Source: Candidatus Omnitrophota bacterium
GTDB taxonomy: Bacteria; Omnitrophota; Gorgyraeia; 1-14-0-20-64-10
NCBI GenBank assembly: GCA_023248095.1
Contig: JAHFFF010000087.1
Span: forward strand, 1-7,123
Reading direction: 5' to 3'
DNA: 7,123 nt
A program made the translations under genes and the position numbers. Under the pieces are notes generated by a model. That model was not told the origin of the DNA, ran no database searches, and saw only the letters and a program-made list of their open reading frames with translations. Positions 1-4,247 of this stretch are shown here, in pieces; the first letter of the stretch is position 1, and each line of letters opens with the position of its first letter.

Positions 1-138
1 GTCCAAGGTGGCATTGGCGAGTTCGATCTCCACCTTGGCGTTGTGGCCGTGGAGGTAGCGGCATTTCCCCTCGTAATTGAGGAGGCGATGCCCGTAGCAG
101 AAGTGGATGATCTTGGTGACTTTGAAGATTTGCGCCAT
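1..138 (-). CDS. queD: 6-carboxytetrahydropterin synthase (QueD), N-terminal part, runs off the left edge
   Basis: This is the first 46 codons of a QueD/6-pyruvoyl-tetrahydropterin-synthase family protein; the rest lies beyond base 1. QueD converts 7,8-dihydroneopterin triphosphate to 6-carboxy-tetrahydropterin, the first dedicated step towards preQ0 and queuosine in tRNA, in the cytosol. The fragment begins MAQIFKVTKIIHF and shows the family zinc site: His17 in GHRL, and His30 and His32 in LHGHN. The catalytic Cys26 sits four residues before the HGH pair, as in E. coli QueD (Cys27, His31, His33). ATG at 138 is the best start: the upstream in-frame sequence reaches a stop at 183-181 without another ATG or GTG. 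No strong Shine-Dalgarno precedes it. It is divergent from queC, which acts two steps later in the same pathway, and this supports both calls. Confidence 0.88.
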   Translation of the reverse strand, partial: MAQIFKVTKIIHFCYGHRLLNYEGKCRYLHGHNAKVEIELANATLD

Positions 139-155
139 CAGGTTAGAATAAGGTG

Positions 156-184
156 ATGTTATGACGGCCCACTCGAAAGATCAA
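156..184 (-). promoter_or_regulatory. possible sigma70-type promoter of queD, inside the start of queC
   Basis: On the minus strand there is a TTGATC box (184-179), a 17-bp spacer and a TAACAT box (161-156). Each matches four of six consensus bases. Transcription would begin near 149 and give a leader of about ten bases before the queD ATG at 138. The -10 box overlaps the start codon of queC, so polymerase bound here would compete with queC expression. The gap between the two genes is only 22 bp, so some such overlap is unavoidable. The evidence is pattern matching only. Confidence 0.3.
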
Positions 185-835
185 GACAAAGCGATTGCGG
201 TCCTGACCAGCGGCGGTGTTGAAAGCGCGGCCCTGCTTGCCGAGGCCCTTCGCCGGTACGAGCGAGTCTACCCCATCTACGTCCGGAAAGGGTTCATCTG
301 GGAGACGGTGGAGTTGGCTCACCTGAAGCGGCTGCTGCCTCATTTCAAGGCGGATGGCTTGGCCGATTTGACCGTCTTGGAGCTGCCCCTGCACCTGGTC
401 TACAAGACCCATTGGAGCTTGGGGAAGGAGCGGGTGCCAGGTTCGAAGGCGCCGGATGCGGAGGTTTATCTGCCGGGTCGCAATCTGTTTCTGCTGAGCC
501 TGGCCGGTCTTTTCTGCACTATCCGCCGGATCCCATCCCTCTGGATCGGGATCCTCAAGGGCAATCCTTTTCAGGATGCCCGCTCCGGTTTCCTCCATCA
601 GATGGAGAGCCTGCTGCAGGAAACGCTGAGTTCTCCTCTTCGGATTGCCGCCCCTCTGCGGGAGTTCACCAAGGGGCAGGTGATCCGGCGCTGGTCGCAG
701 GTCCCGTGGGAGAAAACCTTCTCTTGCTTGAAGCCGGTGAACCACAAGCACTGTGGTCGCTGCCAGAAATGCGCCGAGCGAAAAGCCGGATTCCGCGCCG
801 CCGCCCTTCCCGATCCAACCCCCTATGCGAAGTAG
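161..835 (+). CDS. queC: 7-cyano-7-deazaguanine (preQ0) synthase QueC, divergent ExsB-like branch
   Basis: A 224-residue PP-loop ATP pyrophosphatase of the QueC/ExsB family. QueC turns 7-carboxy-7-deazaguanine, ammonia and ATP into preQ0, the precursor of queuosine in tRNA; it is cytosolic. The N-terminal PP-loop reads LTSGGVES (residues 15-22). The usual family motif is SGGxDS, so the Asp is replaced by Glu21. YVRKGFIWE (40-48) and LPGRN (104-108) are typical of a divergent QueC branch as I remember it. The C-terminal structural zinc site is intact: Cys189, Cys198, Cys201, Cys204 (C-X8-C-X2-C-X2-C), followed by ERKAGF and DPTPYAK. ATG 161 is preceded by AAGGTGA at 150-156. It sits 22 bp from divergent queD, and its last 11 bp overlap sdhC, so it probably heads the sdh transcript. 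Confidence 0.9.
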   Translation: MTAHSKDQDKAIAVLTSGGVESAALLAEALRRYERVYPIYVRKGFIWETVELAHLKRLLPHFKADGLADLTVLELPLHLVYKTHWSLGKERVPGSKAPDAEVYLPGRNLFLLSLAGLFCTIRRIPSLWIGILKGNPFQDARSGFLHQMESLLQETLSSPLRIAAPLREFTKGQVIRRWSQVPWEKTFSCLKPVNHKHCGRCQKCAERKAGFRAAALPDPTPYAK

Positions 836-1199
836 CCTGTACCGGGGCGGGGTGGGGCAGTGGTCCTGGGCCTTGCATCGCCTGACCGGGATCGGGGTGC
901 TCCTGTTCCTCTTCTTCCACATTCTGGATACCGCGCTGATCCTGGTCGGGCCGAATCTCTACAACCGGATTATCGCAATTTACCGCCTGCCTCTGTTCGG
1001 ATTGTCCGAGATCGCGCTGTTCGGAGCGGTCCTCTACCATGCCCTCAACGGGATCCGGATCATCGTCATCGATTTCTGGCCCGCTTCCACCCGCTACCAC
1101 AAGCAAATGTTCTACGCGGTTGCCGGTCTCTTCCTCCTGGTTTTTCTTCCGGTCGGCTGGATCATGCTGGGCCATGTTTTTCACGGAGGGGGGGCGTGA
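825..1199 (+). CDS. sdhC: succinate dehydrogenase cytochrome b556 subunit (SdhC)
   Basis: A 124-residue membrane anchor of respiratory complex II. With SdhD it binds heme b and quinone and holds SdhAB on the cytoplasmic face of the inner membrane. Three membrane helices are visible at about residues 21-41, 60-82 and 97-117. The family motif ALHRLTG (16-22) lies before helix 1. His72 in YHALNGIR aligns with the heme ligand His84 of E. coli SdhC and is followed by Asp83. FHILDTALILVGP at the end of helix 1 resembles actinobacterial-type SdhC. I chose ATG 825 because it gives the family's usual length and N-terminus. A GTG at 753 would add 24 unconserved residues. There is no clear Shine-Dalgarno, and the start lies within the last codons of queC, so translation is probably coupled to queC. 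Confidence 0.93.
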   Translation: MRSSLYRGGVGQWSWALHRLTGIGVLLFLFFHILDTALILVGPNLYNRIIAIYRLPLFGLSEIALFGAVLYHALNGIRIIVIDFWPASTRYHKQMFYAVAGLFLLVFLPVGWIMLGHVFHGGGA

Positions 1200-1585
1200 G
1201 CACCTCCTACGGATCCCGCGAACGGCCGTCGGACGGCGTGGAGCTGTACGCCTGGATCTTCATGCGGATCTCCGGGGTTCTGCTGCTGGTGCTGGCCCTG
1301 GGCCACCTGTTCATCATGCACGTCTTCAACAACGTGCACGGGATCGACTACAACTTCGTCGTGGCCCGGTATGGGCGGCTCTTCTGGAGAGGGTACGATC
1401 TGGCGATGCTCTGGTTGGCGCTGATTCACGGTTTGAACGGGACCCGAACAATCCTGGATGACTATCTCCGGCCTCCCGTTCGCGGGTTCGCCGTCAAGTC
1501 CTTGTATGGAATCGGCCTGATCTTTTTGGTCTTGGGCACGTGGGCCATCATCTTCTTCCAACCGACGGCTGGGAGGATGATGTAA
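1196..1585 (+). CDS. sdhD: succinate dehydrogenase membrane anchor subunit (SdhD)
   Basis: A 129-residue second membrane anchor of complex II. It starts at a GTG that overlaps the sdhC stop (GTGA, 1196-1199), with GGAGG at 1185-1189 at good spacing. Three membrane helices lie at about 25-43, 67-87 and 103-121. The segment LYAWIFMRISG (17-27) and the HGLNGTR motif are typical of short SdhD proteins. His78 aligns with the heme ligand His71 of E. coli SdhD. Asp89-Tyr90, twelve residues on, align with Asp82-Tyr83, the quinone-site tyrosine. Extra histidines lie in helix 1 (His37, His42). The stop overlaps the sdhA start (TAATG). SdhD is the least conserved complex II subunit, but position and motifs make the call firm. 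Confidence 0.92.
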   Translation: MSTSYGSRERPSDGVELYAWIFMRISGVLLLVLALGHLFIMHVFNNVHGIDYNFVVARYGRLFWRGYDLAMLWLALIHGLNGTRTILDDYLRPPVRGFAVKSLYGIGLIFLVLGTWAIIFFQPTAGRMM

Positions 1586-3312
1586 TGGCCGTGCATGAGT
1601 TCGACGGGATCATCATCGGGGCCGGCGGGGCGGGGCTGATGGCCGCTCTGCAGGCCTCGAAGAGTGCGAAGATCGCCGTCCTCTCGAAACTGTATCCGAC
1701 CCGCTCCCACACGGGGACCGCGCAAGGGGGAATCGGCGCCGCTCTCGGCAACCTCGAGGAGGACCACTGGGAGTGGCACATGTTCGATACGATCAAGGGG
1801 GGCGATTATCTCGTTGATCAAGATGCCGCCGAGATCATGTGCCGCGAGGCGGTGGATACCGTCTACGAGCTGGAGCACATGGGGCTGCCGTTCAGCCGGA
1901 CACCGGACGGAAAGATCGCCCAGCGGCCGTTCGGCGGGCACACGCGCGAGTTCGGCAAGGCCCCTGTGCAGCGCTCCTGTTATGCGGCTGACCGGACCGG
2001 GCATATGATCCTTCAGACTTTGTACCAGCAGTGCATCAAGCAGGGGGTGACCTTCTTTAACGAGTTTCACGTGGTGGACCTGCTGGTGCAGGATGGAGTG
2101 GTCTGTGGCGCCGTGGCGATTGAAATCGCTACCGGCGAGCTGTACACCTTTCATGCGAAGGCCGTTCTCTTCGCCACCGGCGGATCGGGCCGGATGTACA
2201 AGATCACCTCTAATGCCTTGACCTTGACCGGCGATGGGATGGCGGTCGTCTACCGCAGAGGGATCCCTCTGGAGGACATGGAATTCTTCCAATTCCATCC
2301 GACGGGGATCTATAAGATGGGGATCCTGATCACCGAGGCAGCGCGGGGCGAGGGAGGGATCCTGCGCAACAATTCCGGCGAGCGGTTCATGGAGCGCTAC
2401 GCCGCCACCCTCAAGGACCTTGCCCCGCGGGATATGGTGAGCCGCGCGATCTACAAGGAGATCCGAGAGGGGCGGGGCATCGGCGGCAAGGATTACGTTC
2501 ATCTGGATCTCACCCATCTGGATTCCAAGGTGATCCACGCCAAGTTGCCGGATATCACCGATTTCGTGGAGACCTATATGGGTATCGATCCGGTGAAGAG
2601 CCCGATCCCGATTCAGCCGACGGCCCACTACGCGATGGGGGGGATTCCCACCAACTCCGATGCCGAGGTGGTGATCGATGAGAAGAATACCGCCATGCCG
2701 GGGCTGTACGCCGCCGGGGAGTGCGCCTGCGTCTCGGTGCATGGCGCGAACCGGCTGGGGACCAATTCCCTCGTGGACATCATCGTGTTCGGGCGGCGGG
2801 GCGGAAAGGCGCTCGGCCGGTTTGTACAACAAGCCCCCCTGCAGCCGCTGCCTCCCGATTCGGAGAAGGCCACTCGCGACAGGATCGAGCGGCTGTTTGA
2901 GAGCCGCGGTTCGGAATCGGTGGCCCGGATCCGAGAGAAGCTGCAGGCGGAGATGATGGACAAGGCCTCCGTCTTCCGCACGGAGGGGGAATTGAAGAAG
3001 ATGCTGGATATCCTCCGGGGCCTCAGGCAGCGCTATTCCAATGTCTGTTTGCAGGATCGCGGCAGGAAATTCAACATGGAGCTCCTGGAGGCCTTCGAGT
3101 TGGATCACCTGCTGGAGTTGTCTCAGGTGACGGTGACTTCCGCAATGGCCCGCCAGGAATCCCGAGGGGCTCATGCCAGGGAGGATTTCCCCAAGCGGGA
3201 CGATGCCAAATGGTTGAAGCATACGTTAGCCTATCGGGACGAGGAACTGGTGAGCCTAAAATATAAGCCGGTCAGCATCACGAAATTCCAGCCACAGGAA
3301 AGGAAGTATTGA
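1585..3312 (+). CDS. sdhA: succinate dehydrogenase flavoprotein subunit (SdhA)
   Basis: A 575-residue catalytic subunit that oxidises succinate to fumarate on covalently bound FAD and passes electrons to SdhB; it is both a TCA-cycle enzyme and part of the respiratory chain. The N-terminal dinucleotide fold reads IIIGAGGAGLMAA (9-21). His42 in RSHTGTAQGG is the expected covalent FAD attachment site. Active-site residues are all present: His238 (FHPTG), Glu251 (TEAARGEGG), Arg282 (PRDMVSRA, the proton-shuttle arginine), His348 (TAHYAMGG) and Arg390 (GANRLGTNSL). Glu379 in AAGEC is the FAD-ribose contact. The C-terminal helical region with DRGRKFNMELLEAFEL is intact. ATG 1585 overlaps the sdhD stop by one base and has GGGAGG at 1571-1576. 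An upstream in-frame ATG at 1540 would lie inside sdhD and add 15 unconserved residues. Confidence 0.97.
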   Translation: MAVHEFDGIIIGAGGAGLMAALQASKSAKIAVLSKLYPTRSHTGTAQGGIGAALGNLEEDHWEWHMFDTIKGGDYLVDQDAAEIMCREAVDTVYELEHMGLPFSRTPDGKIAQRPFGGHTREFGKAPVQRSCYAADRTGHMILQTLYQQCIKQGVTFFNEFHVVDLLVQDGVVCGAVAIEIATGELYTFHAKAVLFATGGSGRMYKITSNALTLTGDGMAVVYRRGIPLEDMEFFQFHPTGIYKMGILITEAARGEGGILRNNSGERFMERYAATLKDLAPRDMVSRAIYKEIREGRGIGGKDYVHLDLTHLDSKVIHAKLPDITDFVETYMGIDPVKSPIPIQPTAHYAMGGIPTNSDAEVVIDEKNTAMPGLYAAGECACVSVHGANRLGTNSLVDIIVFGRRGGKALGRFVQQAPLQPLPPDSEKATRDRIERLFESRGSESVARIREKLQAEMMDKASVFRTEGELKKMLDILRGLRQRYSNVCLQDRGRKFNMELLEAFELDHLLELSQVTVTSAMARQESRGAHAREDFPKRDDAKWLKHTLAYRDEELVSLKYKPVSITKFQPQERKY

Positions 3313-4010
3313 TGGAGGTCTCCTTTAAGATTCTCCGATTCGATCCGCAGCGGGATGCCCGGGCGCATTGGGAGGAGTATGAGGTGGAGTTGGAACCGAC
3401 CGACCGGGTCCTGGACGGCCTGGAGGAGATCAAGGGCCGCCTGGATGGAACGCTCGCCCTGCGGCGCTCCTGCGCCCATGGAATCTGCGGGTCGGACGCC
3501 ATGCTGATCAACGGCAGGAATCGCCTGGCCTGCAAGGTGCTGGTGAAGAATCTCAAGCAGCCGATCACCATTGAGCCGATGCGGGGCTTCAATGTCCTGA
3601 AGGACCTGATCGTGGACATGGAGCCCTTCTTCGCCAAATATCGGTCGGTCCAACCGTATCTCATCGAGAAGGATGCTCCGCCCGAGAAGGAGAGGCTGCA
3701 GTCCCAGGCACAGCGGGAACGGTTTGACGACACCACGAAATGCATCCTCTGCGGTGCCTGCACGACCAGCTGCCCCTCCTTCTGGTCCAATCCCGATTAC
3801 GTCGGGCCGGCGGCCATTGTTCAGGCCCATCGGTTCATCTTCGACAGCCGGGATCAGGGAAAGGAAGAGCGGCTGAAGGTTCTCAATCATGGTGACGGCG
3901 TCTGGCGCTGCCGGACCGTCTTCAACTGCGTGGAGGCCTGTCCCCGTGGGATCAATGTCACCCGCGCTATCGGCGAGATCAAGCAAGCCCTCGCCCGCGG
4001 GAAAGTGTGA
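3312..4010 (+). CDS. sdhB: succinate dehydrogenase iron-sulfur subunit (SdhB)
   Basis: A 232-residue electron-transfer subunit of complex II linking SdhA flavin to quinone. The N-terminal plant-type ferredoxin domain carries the [2Fe-2S] ligands Cys54, Cys59, Asp62 and Cys74 (RRSCAHGICGSD then LAC). The Asp in place of a fourth Cys is also seen in E. coli SdhB. The C-terminal domain has Cys144, Cys147, Cys150 and Cys210 for the [4Fe-4S] cluster, and Cys154, Cys200 and Cys206 for the [3Fe-4S] cluster. FDSRD (177-181) and RAIGEIK (218-224) are family signatures. Length is normal. ATG 3312 overlaps the sdhA TGA by one base and follows a strong AGGAAAGGAAG at 3296-3306. A TTG immediately upstream is a less likely start. 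Confidence 0.97.
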   Translation: MEVSFKILRFDPQRDARAHWEEYEVELEPTDRVLDGLEEIKGRLDGTLALRRSCAHGICGSDAMLINGRNRLACKVLVKNLKQPITIEPMRGFNVLKDLIVDMEPFFAKYRSVQPYLIEKDAPPEKERLQSQAQRERFDDTTKCILCGACTTSCPSFWSNPDYVGPAAIVQAHRFIFDSRDQGKEERLKVLNHGDGVWRCRTVFNCVEACPRGINVTRAIGEIKQALARGKV

Positions 4011-4032
4011 TGTCGTCGGATCATCCGATGAG

Positions 4033-4140
4033 ATGAAGCGTCACCTCCATTGTCCGAACTGCGGCAAGCGCCTATTCAACCGCACCTGCAAGTGGTGGTG
4101 CCCGGGCTGTGGCTACCACGAATCCTGCGCCGACGGCTAG
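4033..4140 (+). CDS. small zinc-ribbon protein, function unknown
   Basis: A predicted 35-residue protein beginning MKRHLHCPNCGKRLF. It has two CPxCG knuckles (Cys7/Cys10 and Cys23/Cys26) with further cysteines at 19 and 32, the pattern of a rubredoxin-like zinc ribbon. The knuckles frame a basic and aromatic stretch, NRTCKWWC (16-23). It starts 22 bp after sdhB on the same strand, so it is probably the last cistron of the operon. ATG 4033 is the only start codon in this frame after sdhB ends; the Shine-Dalgarno is weak. The regular metal-site pattern in so short a frame argues that it is real. Whether it binds nucleic acid, helps assemble complex II or does something else cannot be told from sequence. 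Confidence 0.62.
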   Translation: MKRHLHCPNCGKRLFNRTCKWWCPGCGYHESCADG

Positions 4141-4164
4141 AACCTAGAGACCGCCGGGCGACGG

Positions 4165-4224
4165 GTTAGTATTATATAATCCTATATATTTCTACTTGAC
4201 GAGTTCGCTCCTTTAGAGCACACT
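4165..4224 (+). promoter_or_regulatory. AT-rich tract with TTGACG box, possible promoter for the kinase-dehydrogenase gene
   Basis: The run at 4165-4195 is the most AT-rich stretch in the window (TATTATATAAT, then TATATATTT). It lies directly upstream of TTGACG at 4196-4201, a five-of-six match to a sigma70 -35 box. That position would suit an UP element. The -10 box is poor: CACACT at 4219-4224 is at the correct 17-bp spacing but matches three of six, and better AT-rich hexamers lie too far downstream. A TATAAT at 4175-4180 has no -35 partner. A promoter is expected here on context; the exact boxes are uncertain. Confidence 0.33.
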
Positions 4225-4242
4225 TTAACTATCACTCTAAGG
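4210..4242 (+). promoter_or_regulatory. inverted repeat covering the Shine-Dalgarno of the next gene
   Basis: CCTTTAGAG (4210-4218) can pair with CTCTAAGG (4235-4242): eight base pairs with one bulged T, closing a 16-base loop. The downstream arm contains AAGG (4239-4242), the only Shine-Dalgarno-like sequence before ATG 4248. If transcribed, the hairpin would hide the ribosome binding site; as DNA the arms could be an operator. The pairing is visible in the sequence, but any regulatory role is inference. Confidence 0.4.
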
Positions 4243-4247
4243 CGAAC

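Noticed and set aside
122..149. Plus-strand promoter for queC (TTGAAG, 16-bp spacer, TAGAAT)
   Set aside because: Transcription would start near 156, inside or after the AAGGTGA ribosome binding site at 150-156, leaving almost no leader. It cannot be excluded, but it conflicts with the visible Shine-Dalgarno.
753..824. Longer SdhC starting at GTG 753
   Set aside because: It would add 24 Pro/Ala-rich residues lying inside the conserved zinc-site region of queC. Family members start close to MRSSLYRG-like sequence.
1462..3222. 586-codon open frame on the minus strand opposite sdhA
   Set aside because: It is a shadow of the GC-rich sdhA coding frame. sdhA matches its family end to end with all catalytic residues, while the antisense translation shows no recognisable domain.
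3889..4032. Longer 83-residue version of the zinc-ribbon protein starting inside sdhB
   Set aside because: The first 48 residues are an out-of-frame reading of the conserved SdhB C-terminus and carry no part of the cysteine pattern.
4125..4165. Rho-independent terminator after the sdh operon
   Set aside because: GCCGACGGC and CTAGAACCTAG form only 3-4 bp stems, and no T-run follows. There is nothing strong enough to call.
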